From Paraburkholderia sp. BCC1885 (GTDB lineage: Bacteria > Pseudomonadota > Gammaproteobacteria > Burkholderiales > Burkholderiaceae), in contig NZ_CAAJGM010000208.1 of NCBI RefSeq assembly GCF_900996235.1, positions 558,001 to 622,000 on the forward strand: DNA of 64,000 nucleotides, given 5' to 3'. Below, piece by piece: positions 34,287-45,044 of the stretch; the first letter of the stretch is position 1, and each line of letters starts with the position of its first letter. Below the pieces are notes generated by a model. That model searched no databases. It was not told the origin of the DNA and was given only the letters and a program-made list of their open reading frames with translations. The position numbers and the translations under genes are program-made.

Positions 34287-36350
34287 ATGTCCACCCGCTA
34301 CCCCCTGTTGAATCGCGAACTGGGCATCCTGGGATTTAACGAGCGCGTGTTGGCGCAAGCCGCCGACCCCGCCGTGCCCCTGCTCGAACGCCTGCGTTTC
34401 ATCTGCATCACCAGCAGCAATCTCGACGAATTCTTCGAAGTCCGAATGGCCGGTTTGCAGGAGCAGATGCGCGACAACCCGGGCGCGTTGTCGCCGGATG
34501 GCATGTCCTTGCAGCACGTGTACGACCTCGTGGTCGAGCGTGCGCAGAAGCTCGTGCATCGCCAGTACCGCATGCTGCACGACACAGTACTCTCTGCGCT
34601 CGAACAGGAAGGCATTTATTTTCACGGCACGGAAGCGTGGAACGAAGCGCAGACCGAATGGGCGCGCAATTATTTCTTCGACGAACTGCTGCCCGTCCTG
34701 ACGCCGATCGGCCTCGATCCCGCGCATCCCTTCCCGCGAGTGCTCAACAAGAGCCTGAACTTCGTCGTCGAACTGGAAGGCAAGGACGCGTTCGGCCGCC
34801 AGGCGCTGATGGGCATCGTGCAGGCGCCGCGCGCCTTGCCGCGGCTCGTGCGCATGCCGCAGGAACTGTCGGGTTATCCGCATGGCTTCGTGCTGCTGAG
34901 CTCGCTCTTGCAGCGTTTCGTCGGCGAGCTGTTTCCAAATCTGGTGGTGCGTAGCTGCAACCAGTTCCGTATTACACGCAACAGCGAACTGTTCGTCGAT
35001 GAAGACGAAATCACCAATCTGCGCGTCGCGCTGCAAGGCGAACTGCCGGCGCGGCATCTGGGCAACGCGGTGCGCCTCGAAGTGTCGGCGGATACGCCCG
35101 CGCATCTGGTGCGGCGCCTGCTCGACGAAAGCAGCCTGTCCGATAAGGATTGCTACTTCGTCAACGGCCCCGTCAATCTGGTGCGGCTGATGCAGTTACC
35201 GGAGATGGTGGACCGGCCCGACCTGAAATTCGTCCCGCATATTCCGTCGATTCCGCCGCAGATCGCCAATAGCGCCAGCCTGTTCGACGTGGTCGATCAG
35301 GGCGACGTGCTGCTGCATCATCCTTACGAGAGCTTCCAGCCGGTGCTCGAACTGCTGCTGCAGGCCGCCAAAGACCCGAACGTGATGGCGATCAAGCAGA
35401 CCATCTACCGCACCGGCACCGATTCGCCGCTGATGGACGCGCTGATGCAGGCCGCGCGTAACGGCAAGGAAGTCACTGTCGTGGTGGAACTGCTCGCGCG
35501 CTTCGACGAAGAGACCAACATCAACTGGGCGGCGCAGCTCGAAGCGGTGGGCGCGCACGTCGTGTACGGCGTGGTGGGCCACAAGTGCCACGCGAAGATG
35601 ATGCTGATCGTGCGGCGCGTCGCCGAACACGGCAAGATGGTGTTGAAGCGCTATGCGCATCTGGGCACCGGCAACTATCACCCGCGCACGGCACGCCTTT
35701 ATACCGACTTCGGCCTGATGACCTCCGACCAGAAAATCTGCGAAGACGTCCACCATGTGTTCCAGCAACTCACCGGCATCGGCGGCGAACTGAAGCTGCA
35801 CGAGTTGTGGCAGTCGCCGTTCACGCTGCATCCGAAACTCGTCGAGGCGATTCGCGCCGAGGCGGAGCACGCGCGCGCCGGCAAGAAGGCACGCATCGTC
35901 GCCAAGATGAATGCGCTGCTCGAACCGACTGTGATTGCTGAGCTGTACGAAGCGTCGATGGCGGGCGTGAAGATCGATCTGATCGTGCGCGGCGTGTGTT
36001 CGTTGCAGCCGGGCGTGCCGGGATTGTCGGAGAACATCACGGTGCGTTCGATCGTCGGGCGCTTTCTCGAACATCACCGCATCTTCTACTTCTACAACGA
36101 AGGCAAGGAAGACGTGTACCTGTCCAGCGCCGACTGGATGGATCGGAACTTCTTCCGCCGCGTCGAAGTGGCGTTCCCGATCAACAATCGGCGCCTGAAA
36201 CGGCGCGTGATCGCCGAAGGCCTGTCAGCCTTCCTCGGCGATAACCAGACCGCGTGGCTGATGGCCAGCGACGGTCATTATCGGCGCCGCCGGCCAGGTA
36301 AATCGTCGCGCAATGCGCAGATGAGCCTGCTCGGGAAGTTCTGTTCCTGA
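34287..36350 (+). CDS. ppk: Polyphosphate kinase 1
   Basis: Reversibly polymerises the gamma-phosphate of ATP into inorganic polyphosphate. 687 residues, four-domain PPK1 layout. N-terminal LLNRELGILGFNERVL and ITSSNLDEFFEVR are strongly conserved. The autophosphorylated His falls at residue 435 in GHKCHAKMMLIVRR, the same number as in E. coli; the second active-site His is probably the HH in FLEHHRIFYF. The ATG at 34287 is preferred to a GTG 57 bases upstream, since homology begins there. Divergent from ppx, convergent with phoR. Confidence 0.97.
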   Translation: MSTRYPLLNRELGILGFNERVLAQAADPAVPLLERLRFICITSSNLDEFFEVRMAGLQEQMRDNPGALSPDGMSLQHVYDLVVERAQKLVHRQYRMLHDTVLSALEQEGIYFHGTEAWNEAQTEWARNYFFDELLPVLTPIGLDPAHPFPRVLNKSLNFVVELEGKDAFGRQALMGIVQAPRALPRLVRMPQELSGYPHGFVLLSSLLQRFVGELFPNLVVRSCNQFRITRNSELFVDEDEITNLRVALQGELPARHLGNAVRLEVSADTPAHLVRRLLDESSLSDKDCYFVNGPVNLVRLMQLPEMVDRPDLKFVPHIPSIPPQIANSASLFDVVDQGDVLLHHPYESFQPVLELLLQAAKDPNVMAIKQTIYRTGTDSPLMDALMQAARNGKEVTVVVELLARFDEETNINWAAQLEAVGAHVVYGVVGHKCHAKMMLIVRRVAEHGKMVLKRYAHLGTGNYHPRTARLYTDFGLMTSDQKICEDVHHVFQQLTGIGGELKLHELWQSPFTLHPKLVEAIRAEAEHARAGKKARIVAKMNALLEPTVIAELYEASMAGVKIDLIVRGVCSLQPGVPGLSENITVRSIVGRFLEHHRIFYFYNEGKEDVYLSSADWMDRNFFRRVEVAFPINNRRLKRRVIAEGLSAFLGDNQTAWLMASDGHYRRRRPGKSSRNAQMSLLGKFCS

Positions 36351-36351
36351 T

Positions 36352-36436
36352 GCAGGGCGGCCCTCGCGATTCGCTCGGGCCGCCCTGCAGTATCCAGGCT
36401 GGAAATAAAAAAACCGCCTGAAAAAGGCGGTTTTTT
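36352..36436. terminator. Double hairpin between ppk and phoR
   Basis: First, a 12-bp perfect stem GCAGGGCGGCCC/GGGCCGCCCTGC (36352-36388) two bases after the ppk stop. Second, AAAAAACCGCC/GGCGGTTTTTT (36408-36436), a classic bidirectional terminator serving ppk and the convergent phoR. Confidence 0.93.
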
Positions 36437-36467
36437 GTTGGGCCAGCGGTAACGCGGGTCTAAGCCG

Positions 36468-37781
36468 TCAAGCCGGCGCCGGCTGCCGCCGCGCCGTGCG
36501 GAACACCGGAAAGCGCACGGTGAACGTGCTGCCGCGCCCCTCTTCGCTCTTCACTTCCAGTTGCGCATCGTGCCGTTGCAGCACGTGCTTGACGATCGCC
36601 AAACCGAGACCGGTGCCGCCGGTGTCGCGCGAACGGCTGCGGTCCACGCGATAAAATCGTTCGGTAAGCCTGGGAATATCCGCGGCGGGAATGCCGAGAC
36701 CGCTATCGGTGACGGAAAAAATCGCGTTGCCGCCGCTCGCCTGCCATGTCACATGAATCTTGCCGCCGTCCGGTGTGTAGCGGATCGCGTTGGTGACGAG
36801 GTTGCCGAGCGCGCTGAGAATCTCCGTTTCGACGCCGGTCACGGTGAGCCCTTCGTCCGCGTCGAAGCTGATCACGTGATGATCCTTGGAGAGATTCTCC
36901 GCGTCGTCGCGCAGATGCCGCAGCACGGCACGCATGTCGATCATCTGGTCGCTCGGCGGCTTGTTGTCGCCTTCCAGCTTGGCCAGCACCAGCAAATCGT
37001 TGACGATATGCCGCATGCGCCCCGCCTGCTGCTCCATCAATTCGAGGTAGCGGGCGCGCTCGGCTTCGCTCAGCGGCAACTCGCGCATCGTCTCCAGAAA
37101 ACCGGACAACACGGTGAGCGGCGTTTTCAGTTCATGCGAGACGTTGGCGACGAAGTCGCGCCGCATCGCGTCGGTGCGTTCGAGTTCGGTGATGTCCTGC
37201 GACAGCACCAGCTTGCGGTTCTCTCCATACGGAAACACCTGCACCGACAGCACGTTCTGGCGCTTCTCGCCCATCCCGCGCATGATCAGCATCTGCTCGT
37301 AGTGGTGCGAATTCAGATAGCGCACGAAGTCGGGATGACGCACGAGGTGCGTGATGTGCTGACGCAGATCGCGCTTCGCATCGAGTCCGAAATGCACCTC
37401 GGAGATCGCGTTGCACCACTCGATCTGGTCGTGGTCGTCGAGCATCGCCACGCCGTTCGGCGACGCCTGGATGGCCTGAATAAAGCGCGAATGCTGCTGT
37501 TCCACCTGGCGCACCTGGGCATGCCAGCGCTTCGCGAGCTTGTGCAGCCGGTAATAGATTTCGCCCCAGATACCCGGCGCGCTCGGCACTTCGCCGTAGA
37601 CCGGCGCATCGAGCAGGCGCCACAGACGCTGCTTATGGAAGGTGCTAAAGACGCTCTGCGCGAGCAGCACGAGGATCGCGACGATCAGTGCCGTCTTGAC
37701 GCTGACGAACACGCCAAGCAACGCGCACAGAACAGCAAGCAGCACGACCGACACAATGGAACGCGCCCAGATGATGTTCAT
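36468..37781 (-). CDS. phoR: Phosphate sensor histidine kinase PhoR
   Basis: 437-residue membrane kinase that phosphorylates PhoB when phosphate is low. Two N-terminal helices (about 8-26 and 29-46), then a DUF3329-like linker, a PAS domain near 100-200 (ASPNGVAMLDDHDQIEWCN in part), HisKA with phospho-acceptor His216 in NVSHELKTPLT, and a HATPase with GNLVTNAIRYTP, DSGLGIP and GGTGLGLAIV. It lacks a large periplasmic sensor, as is usual for PhoR, which senses through PstB/PhoU. Last gene of the pst-pho unit. Confidence 0.96.
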   Translation of the reverse strand: MNIIWARSIVSVVLLAVLCALLGVFVSVKTALIVAILVLLAQSVFSTFHKQRLWRLLDAPVYGEVPSAPGIWGEIYYRLHKLAKRWHAQVRQVEQQHSRFIQAIQASPNGVAMLDDHDQIEWCNAISEVHFGLDAKRDLRQHITHLVRHPDFVRYLNSHHYEQMLIMRGMGEKRQNVLSVQVFPYGENRKLVLSQDITELERTDAMRRDFVANVSHELKTPLTVLSGFLETMRELPLSEAERARYLELMEQQAGRMRHIVNDLLVLAKLEGDNKPPSDQMIDMRAVLRHLRDDAENLSKDHHVISFDADEGLTVTGVETEILSALGNLVTNAIRYTPDGGKIHVTWQASGGNAIFSVTDSGLGIPAADIPRLTERFYRVDRSRSRDTGGTGLGLAIVKHVLQRHDAQLEVKSEEGRGSTFTVRFPVFRTARRQPAPA

Positions 37782-37926
37782 GTTCTAGCGATCGAAGAGA
37801 AGACGATACGCGCCGCAATCGATGCCGATCGATGCTTGCAGCGCGGGAGTGCCAACGGTGCTAACCGTATCCAGCCTTAAGAGCAAGCCGGGTGGATGGA
37901 CTACCCAGCCTGCATACAACAGCGTG

Positions 37927-38628
37927 TTACGCGCTCTTGGCGAGCCGGTAACCGCTGCCCCGAACCGTTTCAATCATAGCATCGCACCCCGCCGGCTTGA
38001 GCGCGGCGCGCAGACGCTTGATATGAACGTCCACCGTGCGCTCTTCGACGAACACGTGGTCGCCCCATACCTGATCGAGTAGTTGCGTGCGGCTATGCAC
38101 GCGCTCCGGATGGGTCATGAAGAAGTGCAGCAGACGGAACTCGGTCGGCCCGAGATCGAGCTTGATCTCGCTACCTTCCGCGTGCGCCGCGACCCGATGG
38201 GTAGCCGGATCGAGCTTCAGACCGTTGATCGCCACCACGTCCTCGGTCAACTGCGGTGCGCGGCGGCGCAACACCGCCTTGATGCGCGCCATCAGTTCTT
38301 TCGGAGAGAACGGCTTGGTGACGTAGTCGTCCGCGCCGATTTCGAGGCCGAGCACCTTGTCCTGCTCATCGCCACGTGCGGTCAGCATGATGATGGGAAT
38401 GTGCTTGGTCCGCTCGTTGTTGCGCAGATCGCGGGCGAAGGCGATGCCTGATTTGCCCGGCAGCATCCAGTCGAGCAGGACGAGGTCGGGCAGTACATCG
38501 CTGATCAGGTTCTGCGCCTGCTCCGCGTTATAGGCGCGGATCGGGCAATGGCCCGCGTGCTGAAGATTGACCGAAATCAGTTCTGAAATCGCGGGCTCAT
38601 CTTCAATGACGAGAATGCTGCTAGGCAT
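37927..38628 (-). CDS. phoB: Phosphate response regulator PhoB
   Basis: OmpR-family activator of phosphate-starvation genes. Receiver domain with acidic pocket D10/E11, phospho-acceptor D53 (LVLLDWMLPG) and K103-type Lys in VTKPFSPKEL. The C-terminal winged helix ends GSGYRLAKSA. The ATG at 38628 has AGAGG five bases upstream; the GTG six bases earlier sits on the ribosome site and is rejected. 233 residues. Only 27 bases separate it from phoU. Confidence 0.97.
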   Translation of the reverse strand: MPSSILVIEDEPAISELISVNLQHAGHCPIRAYNAEQAQNLISDVLPDLVLLDWMLPGKSGIAFARDLRNNERTKHIPIIMLTARGDEQDKVLGLEIGADDYVTKPFSPKELMARIKAVLRRRAPQLTEDVVAINGLKLDPATHRVAAHAEGSEIKLDLGPTEFRLLHFFMTHPERVHSRTQLLDQVWGDHVFVEERTVDVHIKRLRAALKPAGCDAMIETVRGSGYRLAKSA

Positions 38629-38655
38629 CGGCACCTCTTGACCTTTATGCAGGGG

Positions 38656-39360
38656 TTAACTAAGTGCTTCGCGTTCGAGCGCGTCGCGCGACTTGTGCCG
38701 CACGTCGGTACCCTTGACGATGTAGATGATGAATTCAGCGATGTTCTTCGCGTGGTCGCCGATCCGCTCGATCGCCTTGGCGATGAAGAGGAAATCGAGG
38801 CCCACTGAAATCGAGCGCGGATCTTCGGTCATGTACGAAATCAGCTTGCGCACGAAAGCGCGGAATTCTTCGTCGATCGCCTTGTCGTCGCGCACGATCT
38901 GCGCGGCCGCCACCGTATCGAGACGCGCGAACGCATCGAGCGCACGGCGCAGGATCGACACCGCCATTTCGCCGGAGAGTTTGATCTCGGCGATATTGAT
39001 GGTGCGCGAGGCGCCGTCTTCCATCAGGCGCTTGGTGCGCTTGGCGATTTTTTCCGCTTCGTCGCCGGCGCGTTCGAGATTCGTGATGGTCTTCGAAATC
39101 GCGATCAGCAGGCGCAGATCACGCGCGGCCGGCTGGCGGCGCGCGATGATGTTGCTGCACTCTTCGTCGATATCGACTTCCATCTTGTTCAGACGCTCTT
39201 CGGCGGCGATAACCTGCTCGCACATATCCAGGTCGAATTCGTTGAGCGCCTGCATCGCGTTGACAATCTGCGATTCAACCAGGCCGCCCATTTCGAGGAC
39301 CTTCGACGAGACCAGGTTGAGGTCGGCGTCGAACTGGCTTGAGAGGTGTTTGTCGGACAT
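38656..39360 (-). CDS. phoU: Phosphate signalling regulator PhoU
   Basis: 234-residue cytoplasmic protein with two repeated three-helix PhoU domains. The metal-binding E/DxxxD-type motifs are present, for example NLERAGDEAEKIAKR in the first and AIERIGDHAKNIAEF in the second. It links the Pst transporter to PhoR and keeps the pathway off in high phosphate. Ribosome site GGGAG. Lies 29 bases downstream of pstB. Confidence 0.97.
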   Translation of the reverse strand: MSDKHLSSQFDADLNLVSSKVLEMGGLVESQIVNAMQALNEFDLDMCEQVIAAEERLNKMEVDIDEECSNIIARRQPAARDLRLLIAISKTITNLERAGDEAEKIAKRTKRLMEDGASRTINIAEIKLSGEMAVSILRRALDAFARLDTVAAAQIVRDDKAIDEEFRAFVRKLISYMTEDPRSISVGLDFLFIAKAIERIGDHAKNIAEFIIYIVKGTDVRHKSRDALEREALS

Positions 39361-39389
39361 GTCGTGCTCCCTTATGGTGCTCGCCGGAG

Positions 39390-40238
39390 TTAACCGAAGC
39401 GGCCGGTAATGTAATCCTCGGTTTCCTTGCGGACCGGCTTGATGAAGATCTTTTCGGTATCACCGAACTCGATCAGCTCGCCGAGGTACATGTAGGCAGT
39501 GTAGTCCGAACACCGTGCGGCCTGTTGCATGTTGTGGGTGACGATCACCACGGTGTAGTCGCTCTTCAGTTCTGCGATCAGTTCTTCGATACGGCCCGTC
39601 GAAATCGGGTCGAGCGCCGAGCACGGTTCGTCGAGCAGCAGCACTTCCGGACGGATCGCAATGCCGCGCGCAATGCACAGACGCTGTTGCTGGCCGCCCG
39701 AGAGGCCGTAGCCGCTCTGACCGAGCTTGTCCTTCACTTCGTTCCAGAGCGCCGCCTTGGTCAGCGCCCATTCGACGCGGTCGTCCATTTCCGAGCGCGG
39801 CAGCGTTTCGAACATCTTTACGCCGAATGCGATGTTGTCGTAAATCGACATCGGAAACGGCGTCGGCTTCTGGAACACCATGCCGATCCGCGCGCGCAGC
39901 AGCGAAATATCGCGCTTGGAGGTCAGCAGGTTTTCGCCGTCCATCAGGATCTCGCCTTCAGCGCGCTGCTCCGGATAGAGCGCGTACATCTTGTTGAAGG
40001 TGCGCAGCAACGTGGACTTGCCGCAACCCGACGGGCCGATGAACGCGGTCACCTTGCCTTCCGGAATGCGCAGGTTGATGTTCTTCAACGCGTGGTACTT
40101 GCCGTAGAAGAAGTTGAGGTCGTTGACCTCGATCTTCGGCTGCGCCGACGCTTGGGCACTGTCGCCCTGGGCGGGGTCGAAACCGGCGGGCGCGGTGGGA
40201 CGCGCGATCGGATTGAGTTGAGTTTCTGCCATGTTCAT
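39390..40238 (-). CDS. pstB: Phosphate ABC transporter ATPase PstB
   Basis: 282 residues. Walker A GPSGCGKST, ABC signature LSGGQQQRLCIARG, Walker B LLLDEP followed by the PstB-specific CSALDPISTG, and H-loop VTHNMQQAAR. A 30-residue Pro/Ala-rich N-terminal extension precedes the usual start. Cytoplasmic face of the PstSCAB importer. Confidence 0.98.
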   Translation of the reverse strand: MNMAETQLNPIARPTAPAGFDPAQGDSAQASAQPKIEVNDLNFFYGKYHALKNINLRIPEGKVTAFIGPSGCGKSTLLRTFNKMYALYPEQRAEGEILMDGENLLTSKRDISLLRARIGMVFQKPTPFPMSIYDNIAFGVKMFETLPRSEMDDRVEWALTKAALWNEVKDKLGQSGYGLSGGQQQRLCIARGIAIRPEVLLLDEPCSALDPISTGRIEELIAELKSDYTVVIVTHNMQQAARCSDYTAYMYLGELIEFGDTEKIFIKPVRKETEDYITGRFG

Positions 40239-40253
40239 CGGATTACTCCGCCC

Positions 40254-41150
40254 TTACTTTTTCGAAAAGATCGTACGCGCGAGGATATTCAATCCCAGCA
40301 CCCCGAGCGTGATCAGGAACACGCCGGCCCAGGCAAGCGATTGCCACTGCGGGAAGGCGCTCATCGCAAACTGATAGATCGTGACCGGCAGGTTTGCGAC
40401 CGGCTGGTTCATGTTCAACGAGAAGAACTGGTTCGACATGGCGGTGAACAGCAGCGGCGCCGTTTCACCGGCAATCCGCGCGACACCGAGCAGCACGCCC
40501 GTGATGATGCCGGCCACCGACGCCTTCAACGTAATCGACATCACCATCTTCCACTTCGGCGTGCCGAGTGCGAAAGCGGCTTCGCGCAGGGCGTTCGGCA
40601 CCAGCTTCAGCATGTTTTCGGTAGTGCGGATCACGATCGGAATCTGCAGCAGCGCGAGCGCGACCACCCCGGCCCAGCCGCTGAAGTGACCCAGCTTCGA
40701 GACGAACAGCGCGTAGACGAACAGGCCCACCACGATCGACGGCGCCGACAGCAGGATGTCGTTGATAAAGCGTGTGACGGCGGCAAGCCAGCCCTTCTGG
40801 CCGTATTCCGCGAGATACACGCCCGCCAGAATGCCGATCGGCGTGCCGACGAACGTCGCCAGCGAAATCAGCATCAGACTGCCGACGATGGCGTTGGCGA
40901 GACCGCCGCCATCGGTGTTCGGCGGCGGCGTCGACTGCGTGAACAGTTCGATCGACAAACCGCCGATCCCGAGACGCAGCGTCGTGAACAGAATCCATAC
41001 CAGCCAGATCAGACCGAAAGCCATGGCCGCGAGCGAGAGCGTCAGCGCAATCGCATTCTTCACGCGGCGGCGGCCCTGCAGTTTGGTCCGCATGGCCTCC
41101 AGAACTTCGGCGTCGTCCGAACCGGGAATATTCAGGGTGGACTGGCTCAT
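40254..41150 (-). CDS. pstA: Phosphate ABC transporter permease PstA
   Basis: 298 residues, six or so membrane helices. The coupling-loop EAA motif lies around residue 190 (LREAAFALGTPKWKMV). A cytoplasmic N-terminal extension includes the RRRVKNAIAL helix start. It overlaps pstC by four bases (ATGA), so the two permeases are translated together. Confidence 0.97.
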   Translation of the reverse strand: MSQSTLNIPGSDDAEVLEAMRTKLQGRRRVKNAIALTLSLAAMAFGLIWLVWILFTTLRLGIGGLSIELFTQSTPPPNTDGGGLANAIVGSLMLISLATFVGTPIGILAGVYLAEYGQKGWLAAVTRFINDILLSAPSIVVGLFVYALFVSKLGHFSGWAGVVALALLQIPIVIRTTENMLKLVPNALREAAFALGTPKWKMVMSITLKASVAGIITGVLLGVARIAGETAPLLFTAMSNQFFSLNMNQPVANLPVTIYQFAMSAFPQWQSLAWAGVFLITLGVLGLNILARTIFSKK

Positions 41151-42133
41151 TTCGCGCCCTCCCCTTTTTCGAGGCGAAGCAGCATGATCTTCGAGATCGC
41201 CAGCACAAAGAAAGTAATCACAAACAGGATCAGGCCCAGTTCCATCAGCGCCGAGGTGTGCAGGCCCGGTTCCGCTTCCGCGAACTCGTTGGCGAGCGCC
41301 GAGGTAATACTGTTGCCCGGCGAAAACAGCGAGACGTTATCGAGCAGGTTGGTGTTGCCGATCACGAAGGTCACCGCCATCGTTTCGCCGAGCGCGCGGC
41401 CGAGGCCCAGCATGACGCCGCCGATCACGCCGCTCTTGGTGAAGGGCAGGACGATCTTCCACATCACTTCCCAGGTCGTGCAGCCGATGCCGTAAGCCGA
41501 CTCTTTCAGCAGGACCGGCGTGACTTCGAACACGTCGCGCATCACCGAGGCAATGTACGGAATGATCATGATGGCGAGGATCACGCCCGCACACAGGATG
41601 CCGATACCGATGGGCGGCCCCTGGAAGAACGCGCCGATAAAGGGAATGCCGCCGAGCACCGTGCCGAGCGGCTTCTCGAACCAGGTCGCGAAGATCGGCG
41701 CGAACACCAGCAGGCCCCACATACCGTAGACGATCGAAGGGATCGCAGCCAGCAGCTCGATGGCGATACCGAGCGGCCGGCGCAGCCACGCGGGCGCCAG
41801 TTCAGTGAGGAACAGCGCGATGCCGAAGCTGACCGGCACCGCAATGACGAGAGCAATGATCGACGTCGCAATCGTGCCGTAGATAGGCACCAGCGCGCCG
41901 AACTTCTGGCTGGGTGGATCCCAGTCCGCGGTCCACAGGAAGCTCAGACCGAATTGACGCATCGACGGCCAGGAGGCGACGATCAGCGAAAGGATGATGC
42001 CGCCGAGCAGCAGCAACGTGATGATCGCGGCGAGGCGCGCGAGGCCACCGAAAATAACATCGCCGGCGCGACTCGGCGCTTTCTGCTGCGCCGTGCGGCC
42101 GGACGTGCTCGACACGAGGGGGATGTCGGACAT
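41147..42133 (-). CDS. pstC: Phosphate ABC transporter permease PstC
   Basis: 328 residues with six to seven helices. Typical PstC features: LSFLWTADWDPPSQKFGALVPIYGT in two parts, IPSIVYGMWGL, and the EAA loop LLKESAYGIGCTTWEVMWK. Upstream lies a long hairpin separating it from pstS. Confidence 0.97.
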   Translation of the reverse strand: MSDIPLVSSTSGRTAQQKAPSRAGDVIFGGLARLAAIITLLLLGGIILSLIVASWPSMRQFGLSFLWTADWDPPSQKFGALVPIYGTIATSIIALVIAVPVSFGIALFLTELAPAWLRRPLGIAIELLAAIPSIVYGMWGLLVFAPIFATWFEKPLGTVLGGIPFIGAFFQGPPIGIGILCAGVILAIMIIPYIASVMRDVFEVTPVLLKESAYGIGCTTWEVMWKIVLPFTKSGVIGGVMLGLGRALGETMAVTFVIGNTNLLDNVSLFSPGNSITSALANEFAEAEPGLHTSALMELGLILFVITFFVLAISKIMLLRLEKGEGAK

Positions 42134-42193
42134 AAGAACCTATGCACCTGTGACCATATGCTGCATGACACGACGCCATGCAACCAGTACTAG

Positions 42194-42225
42194 AGCCGCC
42201 CCGCCTCACATGAGGCGGGGCGGCT
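42194..42225 (-). terminator. Intercistronic hairpin between pstS and pstC
   Basis: Perfect 15-bp stem AGCCGCCCCGCCTCA/TGAGGCGGGGCGGCT with a 2-base loop centre. No T tract on the coding strand, so it more likely stabilises or partly attenuates the pstS message, giving more binding protein than permease. Confidence 0.75.
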
Positions 42226-42244
42226 TGTTGCTACGCGCTAACGC

Positions 42245-43276
42245 TTATTCGGCGACCGGCTTGCCCGAAGCGTCCTTCACCTTGTCTTTCCATTGCGACT
42301 TGATTTGCGTCACAACCGATTCCGGCAGCGAGATGTAGTCGAGGCTGTCAGCAGCCGGCGTACCGTTCTTGAATGCCCAGTCGAAGAACTTCAGCGTTTC
42401 GGCGCCTTGCGGTGCCTTGTCCTGCGTCGTGTGCAGCAGCACGAACGTTGCGCCGACGACCGGCCATGCGTCCTTGCCCGGCTCGTTCGTCAGGATCTGG
42501 TAGAACGACTTCGACCAGTCCGCGCCAGCAGCCGCGGCCTTGAACGTTTCCGTCTTCGGCTCAACCACGTTGCCGGCCGAGTTCTTCAGGTCGACGTAGA
42601 CCATCTTGTTTTGCTTCGCGTATGCCCATTCGACGTAACCGATCGCGCCCGGCAGACGTTGCACGAAGGCTGCGACGCCGTCGTTGCCCTTGCCGCCCGT
42701 GCCCGTCGGCCAGCTGACCGTTGCGCCTTCACCGACCTTCGACTTCCAGTCCGCGTTGACCTTCGACAGGTAGTTCGTCCAGATGAAGCTGGTGCCCGAA
42801 CCGTCGGCACGGCGGACCACGGCGATATCCGTATCCGGCAGCTTTGCCTTCGGGTTCAGCGCGGCGATTGCCGGATCATTCCACTTCTTGATCTTGCCCA
42901 GGTAGATGTCGCCGAGCACTTCGCCCGACAGCGTCAACTGGCCCGGGGTCACGCCCGGCAGGTTCACCACCGGCACCACGCCGCCGACCACCGTCGGGAA
43001 CTGGAACAGGCCGTCCTTGGCCAGTTCGTCGTCTTTTAGCGGAGCGTCCGACCCTGCGAAGTCGACCGTCTTGGCGATGATCTGCTTGATGCCGCCCGAC
43101 GAACCGATACCTTGATAGTTGACCTTGCCGCCGCCCGACTTCTGGTAAGCGTCAGCCCACTTCGTATAGATGGGTGCTGCAAAGGTGCTGCCCGCGCCGG
43201 TAATGTCGGCGGCTTGCGCTGCGATCGCGAAGAGCGCGCCAGCCATGCCAGCGAACGCGGTTTGCATCAATTTCAT
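42245..43276 (-). CDS. pstS: Periplasmic phosphate-binding protein PstS
   Basis: 343-residue precursor; signal peptide ending AAQAAD. Phosphate-site elements: GAGSTFAAPIYTKW at the mature start, GSSGGIKQI, SDAPL and RADGSGTSFIWTNYL. Captures phosphate for PstCAB. First gene of pstSCAB-phoU-phoBR, expressed from a promoter with a four-unit Pho-box array. Confidence 0.98.
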   Translation of the reverse strand: MKLMQTAFAGMAGALFAIAAQAADITGAGSTFAAPIYTKWADAYQKSGGGKVNYQGIGSSGGIKQIIAKTVDFAGSDAPLKDDELAKDGLFQFPTVVGGVVPVVNLPGVTPGQLTLSGEVLGDIYLGKIKKWNDPAIAALNPKAKLPDTDIAVVRRADGSGTSFIWTNYLSKVNADWKSKVGEGATVSWPTGTGGKGNDGVAAFVQRLPGAIGYVEWAYAKQNKMVYVDLKNSAGNVVEPKTETFKAAAAGADWSKSFYQILTNEPGKDAWPVVGATFVLLHTTQDKAPQGAETLKFFDWAFKNGTPAADSLDYISLPESVVTQIKSQWKDKVKDASGKPVAE

Positions 43277-43316
43277 GAGACCTCCAGTGGTGTGAGCGGA
43301 TTACACGACACCGCGA

Positions 43317-43371
43317 AGAATAGGGTCTCTTTGTGACAGTAACGTGACGAACCGTGAATGAAGCGTGACAG
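43317..43371 (-). promoter_or_regulatory. pstS promoter with four Pho-box units
   Basis: Reading on the minus strand: CTGTCAC, GCTT, CATTCAC, GGT, TCGTCAC, GTTA, CTGTCAC, then ten bases and TATTCT (-10). The units lie at 43365-43371, 43354-43360, 43344-43350 and 43333-43339; the -10 at 43317-43322. The ten-base distance to the -10 matches PhoB-activated promoters, where the box replaces the -35. Confidence 0.85.
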
Positions 43372-43657
43372 TAGGGTTACTGTCGTGAAAGGCTTTGACG
43401 GCAATTGAAAGCTGGCGTGACGAAGCGCCGGGCGACCAGATACAGATTAGATGAAAAACAGGTAGCGCGAGCGTTTGCACGCTAATGAAGGGGGTCTGGA
43501 AGGTGTTGCGGAGAAAATGGAAGGTTTTCGTAAGTACGCTAGATTTTGGCGGCAATGCGCGGTGCGTCTTTTTAGGGGCTGTTGGGCATCTGAGGGGACG
43601 GAAGTGCCGCGGCAATTGGCCGCAGCACCTCATTACATTTAAATTACATTTCGACTC
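43372..43657. other. Intergenic region between pstS promoter and glmM
   Basis: About 285 bases. Adjacent to the Pho boxes is another partial element, TTACTGTCGTGAAAGG. The rest, including an AT-rich end near 43630-43650, holds nothing I recognise. Confidence 0.45.
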
Positions 43658-45016
<1,359 letters not shown>

Positions 45017-45044
45017 CGTGTAGTTATCCTCTCTTTTCGAAGGG

